A stretch of DNA of 64,000 bases. It comes from Alkalicoccobacillus gibsonii (lineage in GTDB: Bacteria > Bacillota > Bacilli > Bacillales > Bacillaceae_D). The first letter of the stretch is position 1, and every line of letters begins with the position of its first letter. This document shows positions 34,688 through 42,144 of the stretch, piece by piece. A model generated the notes under the pieces. That model did not search any database. It saw nothing but the letters and a program-made list of their open reading frames with translations, and was not told where the DNA came from. The translations under genes were made by a program, and so were the position numbers. The stretch lies in contig NZ_JAEUZA010000002.1 in assembly GCF_016798245.1 (NCBI RefSeq), forward strand, positions 124,001-188,000, given 5' to 3'.

Positions 34688-36352
34688 ATGAAACGAAAAA
34701 CAATGAAGGATGAGATCATCGGTTCTTTTATTAAATACGCAATCATCATTGTTGCTGTTATTCTTGTTATTTATCTATTATCGCTGTACCTCATCTTTAG
34801 AGCTTCAATTGTAAAGCCAAATCAAGAAATAAATCAGCAAATAGCTACGGAAATTGAATTTGGGTTTAATGAGTATCGAGAGGGTGTCGCGCAATTTGTT
34901 CAGGACGATGTCATTAGAAGCTTTCTGACAAAGAAAACAGGGAGTAGCACCGTTAATCAAATGCTCTATGACTTTAGGAACAACCAACAAATGTTTGCTA
35001 ACTTTGTTTTACTAGATGTAGATGAAAATATTGTTGCAACAAGCTATTACCAGGAGATTCATGATGAATTGGATCAGAGTGCCTTTCTAAAGGAGTTTAT
35101 GGAAAAAGCACAGCAGGACGAACTCATCGAAGAACGCTTAACAAAACAAATGAAAGATATTGATAGTGATGCGGCGTATATATTTGGTGGGGCTCTAACG
35201 GATGAGTCTCATCAACCGATTGGATATGTATTCTTTTTTCTCGGCAATCAGCTTCCATCTACAAACAACCATCTTTTATTTATCACCGATCCGTATGATA
35301 ATGTGATTTTTCATAGTCGCTCCTTCCCATTCACAGCTCTTGGGAAATTAGAGCTGGAGCAGGGGCGCTATATTCAATCAGCTACAGATTATTTTTATCA
35401 AACACGTTCGACCATTTCTGATGACCAAATTCAGGTTATCACTCTGACACCTATAAACGCGTATCGGCTCCTGCTTTTATACGGTTTGCTAACAATGATT
35501 GTTTCAAGCCTGCTGATGATTCTAGTGATTTTGATCGTCACACCTAAAATTCTAAAGAAATCACTACAGCCTTTTGATGCGTTGGTCACAATGATCTCGA
35601 ACAAAAATCAGAACCAACATTTTCAACTAGAGCATATGTACGACGAGGTTCAAACGATCTATGAAGAATATACAAGCAGAGTGCATGAGATTAATTCACT
35701 AGTGGATCAGAATCAAAAGATTATGGAGAAAACAAGATTAAGTGAAATGAAACACCTCGAAGCAAAGTTTAATCCACACTTTTTATTTAACGTACTCGAA
35801 ATGATTAAGTACGAGATACTAACCGATCCAGAAAGTGCGGCTACGATGATCGTAAAAACCGCAAAGCTCATGAGATACAATATTAACTTTGGCGAAACGA
35901 CCGTACCTTTAGAAAAGGATTTAAACTATCTTGAAGATTATTTTTCTCTACAAAAAATGCGTTACGGGGGTAGGCTAACGTATGTGACAAAGGTTGACCC
36001 TTCTGTCTATAACGCTCAAATACCAAAGCTTATGATTCAACCCCTTATTGAAAATGCCATTAAACATAATATTAATCAGACAAAGCATTTGCATGTTGAA
36101 CTCATCATTACTGTCTTAGATGACGCTCACTTACTTATTCAAGTGAGAGACAATGGTTGCGGTATTGAAGTAGACGATCTTTCAAGTATATACAAGATCC
36201 TTTCAGAAGAAGTGAAAGTAACGGAGCATACTGGATTAAAGAATACCCATCAGCTTATTCAACTCCTATACGGAAAAGAATATGGGTTAGAAATTGCCAC
36301 AAAATGCAATGAAGGCACCGTCATTACTTTAAGAATTCCATTTAAGGGGTGA
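34688..36352 (+). CDS. Sensor histidine kinase, YesM family
   Basis: 554 residues: TM1 (about 15-40), extracellular sensor (about 45-260), TM2 (about 265-290), linker, phospho-accepting His364 in KFNPHFLFNVLE, and HATPase (QPLIENAIKHN, DNGCGI). ATG 34688 has GGAG 9 nt upstream. It is followed after 6 nt by its response regulator. The pair sits directly behind the AfuA-type importer, whose expression it probably controls in response to the same ligand. Confidence 0.92.
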   Translation: MKRKTMKDEIIGSFIKYAIIIVAVILVIYLLSLYLIFRASIVKPNQEINQQIATEIEFGFNEYREGVAQFVQDDVIRSFLTKKTGSSTVNQMLYDFRNNQQMFANFVLLDVDENIVATSYYQEIHDELDQSAFLKEFMEKAQQDELIEERLTKQMKDIDSDAAYIFGGALTDESHQPIGYVFFFLGNQLPSTNNHLLFITDPYDNVIFHSRSFPFTALGKLELEQGRYIQSATDYFYQTRSTISDDQIQVITLTPINAYRLLLLYGLLTMIVSSLLMILVILIVTPKILKKSLQPFDALVTMISNKNQNQHFQLEHMYDEVQTIYEEYTSRVHEINSLVDQNQKIMEKTRLSEMKHLEAKFNPHFLFNVLEMIKYEILTDPESAATMIVKTAKLMRYNINFGETTVPLEKDLNYLEDYFSLQKMRYGGRLTYVTKVDPSVYNAQIPKLMIQPLIENAIKHNINQTKHLHVELIITVLDDAHLLIQVRDNGCGIEVDDLSSIYKILSEEVKVTEHTGLKNTHQLIQLLYGKEYGLEIATKCNEGTVITLRIPFKG

Positions 36353-36358
36353 GGCGTC

Positions 36359-37117
36359 ATGTTAAAGGTCGTTTTAATTGAGGATGAACCGATGATTCTT
36401 AAAGGACTGCTTTATCGGATGGACTGGGTAAACAGTGGCTGTGTTGTTGCAGGTACAGCTGAAGATGGAGAGGAAGGCTCTCAACTAATTAAAGAACTCA
36501 CACCGGACATCGTCATTACAGATATTCGTATGCCTTTTAAAGATGGACTACAAATGCTTAGGGAAACAAAACCAATGTACCAATATGAGGCAATCATTCT
36601 ATCTGGCTATGGAGAGTTTGCTTACGCACAGCAGGCAATTAATTTGGGTGTGCGTGATTATCTTTTAAAGCCAATTGATCTAGATGAACTAGCGGAATCC
36701 TTAAAGCATTTAACAAAAGATATCCAAGAGAAAAAAGTGAAAAAACAATCCATGATCATAGAGGAATTAATGTCTTTTAATATGGACGTAGAAGGCACAT
36801 CTTCTTACGCTGCAGAGGCTGTTCGTTTCATTAAAGGATCTTATGATCAAAAAATTACGTTATCCATGTTGAGTGAGGAAATAGGTCTCTCAACCGTTAG
36901 CATTAACACAAAGCTTAAAGAATTAACGGGCTATAGCTTTAATGAATTTTTAACTAGATACCGTATTACAAAGGCATTGGATAAGCTTCAACATGAACAC
37001 ATGCTTGTTTATGAGGTGGCTGAAACGACTGGCTTTAAAGACTATAAATACTTTAGTCAGGTATTTAAGAAATATGTGGGGATGTCTCCTAAACAGTTTC
37101 TTAGGGAATCGATGTAG
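36359..37117 (+). CDS. Response regulator, receiver plus AraC HTH (compact YesN type)
   Basis: 252 residues, much shorter than the 527-aa partner at 9891 because the middle domain is missing. Receiver with phospho-acceptor Asp55 (VITDIRMP) and Lys in LLKPI; AraC HTH pair (LSMLSEEIGLSTVSINTKLKEL and VYEVAETTGFKDYKYFSQVFKKY). A GGGGTGAGG site precedes the ATG. It is the cognate partner of the kinase at 34688. Confidence 0.92.
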   Translation: MLKVVLIEDEPMILKGLLYRMDWVNSGCVVAGTAEDGEEGSQLIKELTPDIVITDIRMPFKDGLQMLRETKPMYQYEAIILSGYGEFAYAQQAINLGVRDYLLKPIDLDELAESLKHLTKDIQEKKVKKQSMIIEELMSFNMDVEGTSSYAAEAVRFIKGSYDQKITLSMLSEEIGLSTVSINTKLKELTGYSFNEFLTRYRITKALDKLQHEHMLVYEVAETTGFKDYKYFSQVFKKYVGMSPKQFLRESM

Positions 37118-37119
37118 AG

Positions 37120-37155
37120 AAAGGATTAGAAGCCTCGCCTTCTAATCCTTTTCTT
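37120..37155. terminator. Bidirectional terminator between the response regulator and ohrA
   Basis: AAAGGATTAGAAG (37120-37132) and CTTCTAATCCTTT (37139-37151) form a perfect 13-bp stem with a 6-nt loop; T-rich on the right and A-rich on the left. Confidence 0.85.
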
Positions 37156-37176
37156 TCTATATAAACGACGATCAGC

Positions 37177-37599
37177 TTAGTACACAGATGTGCTTAGCTC
37201 AACATCGATGTTGCCTTTTGTTGCTTTAGAGTAAGGGCAGAAGCTGTGCGCTTGCTCAACAAGTTCTTCGGCTTCTTCAAGAGACACGCCGCTTACTGCA
37301 ACTTTTAGTACAACAGCCAGTTTGAAGCCGCCTTCTGGATCTTGACCGATGGATACTTCAGATGTCACTTTTGACTCGATGCGTTTCTTGGATTGTCTAG
37401 CAACTGCTGCTAATGCGCTATCGAAACACGCGGAGTAGCCTGCTGCAAATAGTTGTTCTGGATTTGTTGCGCCTTCTTTTTCTTGACCACCCAGTGACTT
37501 AGGCATCGTTAGTGTTAAATCGAGTGTTCCATCGCTGCTTGTTACTTTCCCTTGACGTCCGCCTTCTGCCGTTGCTTTTGCTGTATACAATGATTTCAT
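37177..37599 (-). CDS. ohrA: Organic hydroperoxide resistance protein
   Basis: 140 residues. Both redox cysteines of the Ohr family are present: YSACFDSA (about Cys56) and SFCPYSKA (about Cys120). LYTAKATAEGGRQGKVTSSDG and NPEQLFAAGYSACF are diagnostic. It is a homodimeric thiol peroxidase that reduces organic hydroperoxides through lipoyl partners. It is divergent from ohrR, with the promoter and paired dyads between them. Confidence 0.96.
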   Translation of the reverse strand: MKSLYTAKATAEGGRQGKVTSSDGTLDLTLTMPKSLGGQEKEGATNPEQLFAAGYSACFDSALAAVARQSKKRIESKVTSEVSIGQDPEGGFKLAVVLKVAVSGVSLEEAEELVEQAHSFCPYSKATKGNIDVELSTSVY

Positions 37600-37626
37600 G
37601 ATAAAAGCCTCCTAATTTGTATTGTG

Positions 37627-37690
37627 CAAAACTTAATTGCTTGGCACCATCGTAAGGCATTAAATTTAAATAGTCAACAATTAAGTTGTG
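37627..37690. promoter_or_regulatory. ohrA promoter and candidate OhrR operators
   Basis: Minus-strand promoter: TTGACT (37672-37677), 17-nt spacer, TACGAT (37649-37654). CAACAATTAAGTTG (37675-37688) overlaps the -35. A second dyad, GCAA...TTGC (about 37626-37640), lies just past the -10. AACTTAATTG (about 37630-37639) and CAATTAAGTT (37678-37687) are exact reverse complements. These AATT-centred dyads resemble the OhrR operator type. Confidence 0.6.
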
Positions 37691-37758
37691 TAAAATATAA
37701 TTTTGGTGTTTAAACTTACGATTGTGTATGATAGAAGGAGTTAGAAAGGAGTGTCGAC

Positions 37759-38193
37759 ATGGATAGCGAGGCACTAAAGCTAGAAAATCAAATCTGTTTT
37801 AAGATGTATACAGCAGAAAAAGAAATCATGAAGATGTATCGTACACTATTAGGTGAACTGGATGTCACCTATTCACAATATCTCGTTTTATTAGTTCTGT
37901 GGGAGAAACAGGCGAGTACTGTTAAAGAGTTAGGCGAGAAGCTCTCTTTAGATTCTGGTACGCTAACTCCCATGTTAAAGCGCATGGAGACACACGGTCT
38001 TCTTACCCGTAAACGATCTGTAGAAGATGAGCGGAGCGTCATTATTGAGCTTACGGAAAAAGGAGAGGCACTGAAGGAAAAGGCTGAATGTATTCCTTCA
38101 CAATTGGTAGGAAACCTCTCTTTAGACTTAGAAGATTACAAGAAACTAGATGAGCTTCTAACGACTTTCCTCAAGCAGGTGAAGACGAAATAG
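37759..38193 (+). CDS. ohrR: MarR-family peroxide-sensing repressor OhrR
   Basis: 144 residues. MarR winged HTH (STVKELGEKLSLDSGTLTPMLKRMETHGLLTRKR, then wing DERSVIIELT). The N-terminal reactive cysteine is at position 13 in NQICFKMYTAEKE, as in one-Cys OhrR. No second C-terminal redox cysteine pattern is evident apart from Cys in AECIPSQ. Its divergence from ohrA with dyads between them is the classic arrangement. Confidence 0.93.
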   Translation: MDSEALKLENQICFKMYTAEKEIMKMYRTLLGELDVTYSQYLVLLVLWEKQASTVKELGEKLSLDSGTLTPMLKRMETHGLLTRKRSVEDERSVIIELTEKGEALKEKAECIPSQLVGNLSLDLEDYKKLDELLTTFLKQVKTK

Positions 38194-38264
38194 AAAAAGT
38201 ATACAGCAGCTGATCAATTTAGTAAGCTATTGTTGAGAACGACATGATTAGGAGGGAATTTAGG

Positions 38265-39194
38265 TTGAAACAATTTAACATTAAAGGAACCGATTTAAAT
38301 GTGTCCAACATAATTATGGGAAATATGCGGATTAACAGCTTGTCTTTAAAGGAGACAGAGGCATTAATCCATACGGCCCAAGAAGCTGGAATCAACTTCT
38401 TTGATCACGCTGATATTTACGGTGGTGGAAGCTGTGAGGAACAATTTGCACAGGCGATCTCAATGGATAAGACTATACGCGAAAACATGATTATTCAAAG
38501 TAAATGTGGGATTAGACACGGAGCTACGGGATATTACGATTTTTCCAAGGATCATATTCTAACGTCCGTTGATAAAATCCTTCAGAGATTACAGACTGAG
38601 TATTTAGATATTCTACTGCTTCATCGTCCGGATCCATTGATGGAGCCAGAGGAAGTGGCAGAAGCCTTTGATCAGTTGCACGCTTCTGGAAAGGTTCGTC
38701 ACTTTGGTGTTTCAAATCACAACCCAATGCAGATTGAACTCCTCCAGAAGAGCTTAGATCAGAAGCTTGTTGTGAATCAAGTACAATTCAGTTTAGCTCA
38801 TACGCCTCTCATTGATTCAGGAGTATCGCTAAATATGAATACGGAGAATGCTGTGAACAGAGACAGTAGCACGCTGGAGTATTGTCGTTTAAACGACATT
38901 ACGTTGCAAGCTTGGTCTCCATTCCAGACTGGTTTCTTTGACGGGGTATTTGTAGGAGATCGTGAGCGATTCCCGAAATTAAACGATGTCCTAGATCGTC
39001 TTGCTAGTAAGTATGATGTGACACCAACAACGATTGCCGTAGCATGGATTACACGCCACCCAGCTAATATCCAGGTTGTGCTTGGTACAACGAATGCCGG
39101 TCGATTAAAGGAATCAGCTGAGGGATCAGACATTCCATTGACTCGCGAAGAGTGGAATGAGTTGTATGCTGCAGCAGGTAATATGATTCCTTAA
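38265..39194 (+). CDS. Aldo/keto reductase (YdhF-type)
   Basis: 309 residues, TIM-barrel AKR. Catalytic Asp/Tyr in NFFDHADIYGGG, Lys in IQSKCGIR, His in ILLLHRPDPL; NADPH-binding region near the C-terminus (VVLGTTNAGRLKESAEG). The TTG at 38265 is chosen because AGGAGGG lies 8 nt upstream; the upstream ATG at 38244 would place that site inside the gene. Substrate unknown. It may be under the same stress control as ohrR, but is 70 nt away. Confidence 0.9.
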   Translation: MKQFNIKGTDLNVSNIIMGNMRINSLSLKETEALIHTAQEAGINFFDHADIYGGGSCEEQFAQAISMDKTIRENMIIQSKCGIRHGATGYYDFSKDHILTSVDKILQRLQTEYLDILLLHRPDPLMEPEEVAEAFDQLHASGKVRHFGVSNHNPMQIELLQKSLDQKLVVNQVQFSLAHTPLIDSGVSLNMNTENAVNRDSSTLEYCRLNDITLQAWSPFQTGFFDGVFVGDRERFPKLNDVLDRLASKYDVTPTTIAVAWITRHPANIQVVLGTTNAGRLKESAEGSDIPLTREEWNELYAAAGNMIP

Positions 39195-39209
39195 TATGAA
39201 TGATCTAAA

Positions 39210-39236
39210 AACGTTCCTTTATAGGAGCGTTTTTTC
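39210..39236 (+). terminator. Terminator after the aldo/keto reductase gene
   Basis: AACGTTCCT pairs with AGGAGCGTT (one G-U), 4-nt loop, then TTTTTC. Confidence 0.8.
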
Positions 39237-39283
39237 TTATCTCATGCACATGTTACAAACAACCAATCAATTTAGAGGTGAAT

Positions 39284-39305
39284 TTTTTCCTAGGGGTAGG
39301 AAAAA
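39284..39305. promoter_or_regulatory. Perfect palindrome upstream of the PRD/PTS operon
   Basis: TTTTTCCTA-GGGG-TAGGAAAAA is a 9-bp perfect inverted repeat 65 nt before the regulator start. With no gene ending nearby it is more likely an operator or leader hairpin than a terminator. Confidence 0.55.
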
Positions 39306-39311
39306 CTAGTG

Positions 39312-39325
39312 ATATAGCGCTTTCA
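39312..39325 (+). promoter_or_regulatory. Candidate cre (CcpA) site before the PRD/PTS operon
   Basis: ATATAGCGCTTTCA matches TGWNANCGNTNWCA except at the first two bases; the half-site GCGCTTTCA is ideal. Confidence 0.45.
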
Positions 39326-39369
39326 AACTGCTTGGATTAAAGTAAAGCCATAGAAAGGTGGTGGTTAGT

Positions 39370-41223
39370 TTGCAGGCAAAGCGTAAACAATTGATTGACT
39401 TTCTATTAAAACAAAATCATGGTTTCGTACCAGCTTCTACACTTGCTAAGATGCTAAATGTAACGGATCGAACCATTCGTAACTATATCAAAGATATTAA
39501 TCAAAATGATAATGACATTGTTATAGCGTCCTCTCCGCAAGGCTATGCGATAGTTGGAGACCATATACAGGAAAATCAAGAGGAGGTAGATCTGACTAAC
39601 AAGGAGCCGGAAAAGGCGACATTAGAATTTGAATTGATTCAGTTTCTAATGAACAAGCAAGAGTACACAACCTATGAAGAACTAGCAGAAGCCTTCTTTT
39701 ATTCACCTCAGACGATTCGAAGTCGGATTCAAAAACTGACGATGAACATTCATTCGTTTGGCATCAGCGCTTCTATCGATACGAGAGTCTTTAAAGGGAT
39801 TAAGTTAACAGGAACAGAAATGCAGAAACGCATTTTACTTGAGAGCTTTTTCACCGCCATTCCAGTAAAGAAGGAGCTATTCAGAGATTTTGTTTTTGCT
39901 CACTTTCGGTCGTGGATAAGCGAACAGACTATTGAAAACGTTTTTAAAGTGATGGATGAACTAAATACTCAATTCCAGTTGAATATCGATTTCACTGTTT
40001 ATAAGAAGCTAGCTGTTCAACTGCTGATTATCATTCACCAGATTAATGAAAAACGATTTGTCATGATTAATAATAAAGAATTCTTTAATCTAAAGGCTTT
40101 TAAAGAGTTCGATGTAGCAAAAGCCTTCTGCGTTGGCTTAAAGGAATGGGCACCCTTTACTGAAGACGAGATTGCGTACCTAGTTAATTATCTGATGTCG
40201 CTGCAGCTTGATTTGGAAAAGGAAAATGAGGTTGTTCAGAACCCGGAGATCATTCATAGAATTGAAACGATCCTGCAGAGTATCGAAAACACCTATCATG
40301 TTCCCACCTTTACTGAGAAACGATTTAAGCATAATCTTCTAAATCATATTTATCGAATTATCTATCCGGCTTCTCATAATTTGCTCATCTACAACCCTTT
40401 TGTGAAAGAAACAAAAGCAGAGTATTTCTTTTCATTCAGCGTTGCTTCTAATCTAGCATTACGCATTGAAAAAGAGTTTAACGTAGAGATCAAGGATAGT
40501 GAGATTGCTTATCTCGCTTACCATATTCAAGTGATTATTCAGTCTAAGGATAAAAAGAAACGAAGGACCATCCTTTTGTATAGCAGAGGCTATGAACGGA
40601 CGGAGTTGCTTTCATCCAAAATTGCAACCTACTTTGATGAGTTAGATATTGTCGATATTGAAAAGTATTCATCTGACTACACGTTCAAAGATAACCACCT
40701 TTATATCGGTGTGGATTTAGCTCAAATACCTGAGAACAAAACTAATTTTGTGGCTATACAAAGCTCATTTAAAAGTAGCGACATTAAAAAGGTTAGATAT
40801 TTTCTTGAAGCTCAAAACATGATTATTGAACAAGCAGATATTTATTGGATGAATGAATCGAGTCCGATTGATGCCATTAAACATCTACTCGCTCAAAGTG
40901 AACTAGAATCCTTTTTTGATCCGATCATGAAACGAGAAACCATGTCCTATACGTCCATAGGAAACTTAGTAGCTATTCCTCATCCATATTTTGAGATGAA
41001 AGAATATAAAGAACGCGTGTTAATTGGTATTAATAAACAAGCCATTCAATGGGGTACGGAAACAGTTCAACTCATCATTATTTATATCCCATCTTCTGAC
41101 GTTGAACGAAATGAATATGTGTTCACAGAGTTTTTTCAAAAGACAAAGAGCATTGAAGATGTGAGGTCACTTATTCAGACATCTAAGGAAGATGATTTCT
41201 TAAAGCTTTGGAACCAAATTTAG
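39370..41223 (+). CDS. PRD-domain transcriptional regulator with C-terminal EIIA
   Basis: 617 residues. N-terminal HTH_11 (LIDFLLKQNHGFVPASTLAKML), a second HTH-like region (about 85-150), two PRDs (about 190-290 and 300-405, with DSEIAYLAYHIQVI), an EIIB-like region (RTILLYSRGYERTELLSSKI) and an EIIA type-2 domain with its phospho-His in LVAIPHPYF. The TTG at 39370 is favoured: AAAGGTGG lies just upstream. It should activate the aldolase and PTS genes that follow in the same direction. Confidence 0.9.
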   Translation: MQAKRKQLIDFLLKQNHGFVPASTLAKMLNVTDRTIRNYIKDINQNDNDIVIASSPQGYAIVGDHIQENQEEVDLTNKEPEKATLEFELIQFLMNKQEYTTYEELAEAFFYSPQTIRSRIQKLTMNIHSFGISASIDTRVFKGIKLTGTEMQKRILLESFFTAIPVKKELFRDFVFAHFRSWISEQTIENVFKVMDELNTQFQLNIDFTVYKKLAVQLLIIIHQINEKRFVMINNKEFFNLKAFKEFDVAKAFCVGLKEWAPFTEDEIAYLVNYLMSLQLDLEKENEVVQNPEIIHRIETILQSIENTYHVPTFTEKRFKHNLLNHIYRIIYPASHNLLIYNPFVKETKAEYFFSFSVASNLALRIEKEFNVEIKDSEIAYLAYHIQVIIQSKDKKKRRTILLYSRGYERTELLSSKIATYFDELDIVDIEKYSSDYTFKDNHLYIGVDLAQIPENKTNFVAIQSSFKSSDIKKVRYFLEAQNMIIEQADIYWMNESSPIDAIKHLLAQSELESFFDPIMKRETMSYTSIGNLVAIPHPYFEMKEYKERVLIGINKQAIQWGTETVQLIIIYIPSSDVERNEYVFTEFFQKTKSIEDVRSLIQTSKEDDFLKLWNQI

Positions 41224-41245
41224 AGACAATGAGGAGAGATTATTT

Positions 41246-42115
41246 ATGTTAATGAATATGAAGGACTTACTAGCAGTAGCGTACAAGAATCAGTTTGCGG
41301 TTGGGTCATTTAATGTGGCAAATAGTGAATTTGTGCGAGTCATCATTGAGGCGGCCGAAGAAAAGAATGCCCCTGCAATCATTCAGATCCATCCAAATGA
41401 GGTAGAACTATTAGGTGATGATTTCATTACTTACGTGCGTGAGGCATGCCGTAATGCTAGTGTTCCTATGGTTATTCATTTAGATCATGGTGGCTCAGTT
41501 GAAGATGTGATGAGAGCGATCCGTAACGGTTTTACTTCTGTCATGATTGATGCGTCTCATGCTTCATTTGAAGATAACATTGCTATTTCAAAGGAAGTCG
41601 TGAAGCTAGCTCAAAGTGTAAATGTATCTGTTGAAGCAGAACTCGGAACAATTGGGTCAAATGAAGGTAGCTCAGAAGGTGGGGCAGATGAAATCCTTTA
41701 TACGGATGCAGACGATGCGAAGACGTTTGTTGAAGAGACGGGCATAGACACACTTGCAATTGCGATTGGTACATCACATGGTCAATACAAGCATGACAGA
41801 CAACCTGAATTAAAACTAGATTTATTAGCTGAAATTAATAGTAAGGTAGATATCCCACTCGTCCTTCACGGCGGAAGTGACAACAAGGATGAAGAGATTT
41901 CGCAAACCTATTTAAATGGTGTAGCCAAAATCAATCTATCAACAGATATGAAGAATGCTTTCTTTAAAGAGATGCGTCGTTTCTTAGTGGAGAATGACAC
42001 AGCGTATGAGCCAGATGTGATTATGCCGAGTGCTCGTAAGGCTGCTCAGGAAGTTGTGAAAAAGAAAATGGATTTATTTAATTCAACAAATCAAGCTCAT
42101 CATTACTTTAAATAA
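41246..42115 (+). CDS. Class II ketose-bisphosphate aldolase (GatY/KbaY/Fba family)
   Basis: 289 residues. Zinc-binding and catalytic motifs are visible: VPMVIHLDHGGS (Asp and first His), VEAELGTIGSNEG, GTSHGQYK (His), LHGGSDNKDEEI (His) and the KINLSTDMK phosphate site. GAGGAGAGA precedes the ATG. It sits between a PRD regulator and a fructose-type PTS gene, so its substrate is likely the phosphosugar made by that PTS, or its bisphosphate. The family includes fructose- and tagatose-bisphosphate aldolases, which sequence alone does not separate safely. Confidence 0.92.
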   Translation: MLMNMKDLLAVAYKNQFAVGSFNVANSEFVRVIIEAAEEKNAPAIIQIHPNEVELLGDDFITYVREACRNASVPMVIHLDHGGSVEDVMRAIRNGFTSVMIDASHASFEDNIAISKEVVKLAQSVNVSVEAELGTIGSNEGSSEGGADEILYTDADDAKTFVEETGIDTLAIAIGTSHGQYKHDRQPELKLDLLAEINSKVDIPLVLHGGSDNKDEEISQTYLNGVAKINLSTDMKNAFFKEMRRFLVENDTAYEPDVIMPSARKAAQEVVKKKMDLFNSTNQAHHYFK

Positions 42116-42144
42116 GAAAGTCAGATGAATGGGGAGGAATTTTT

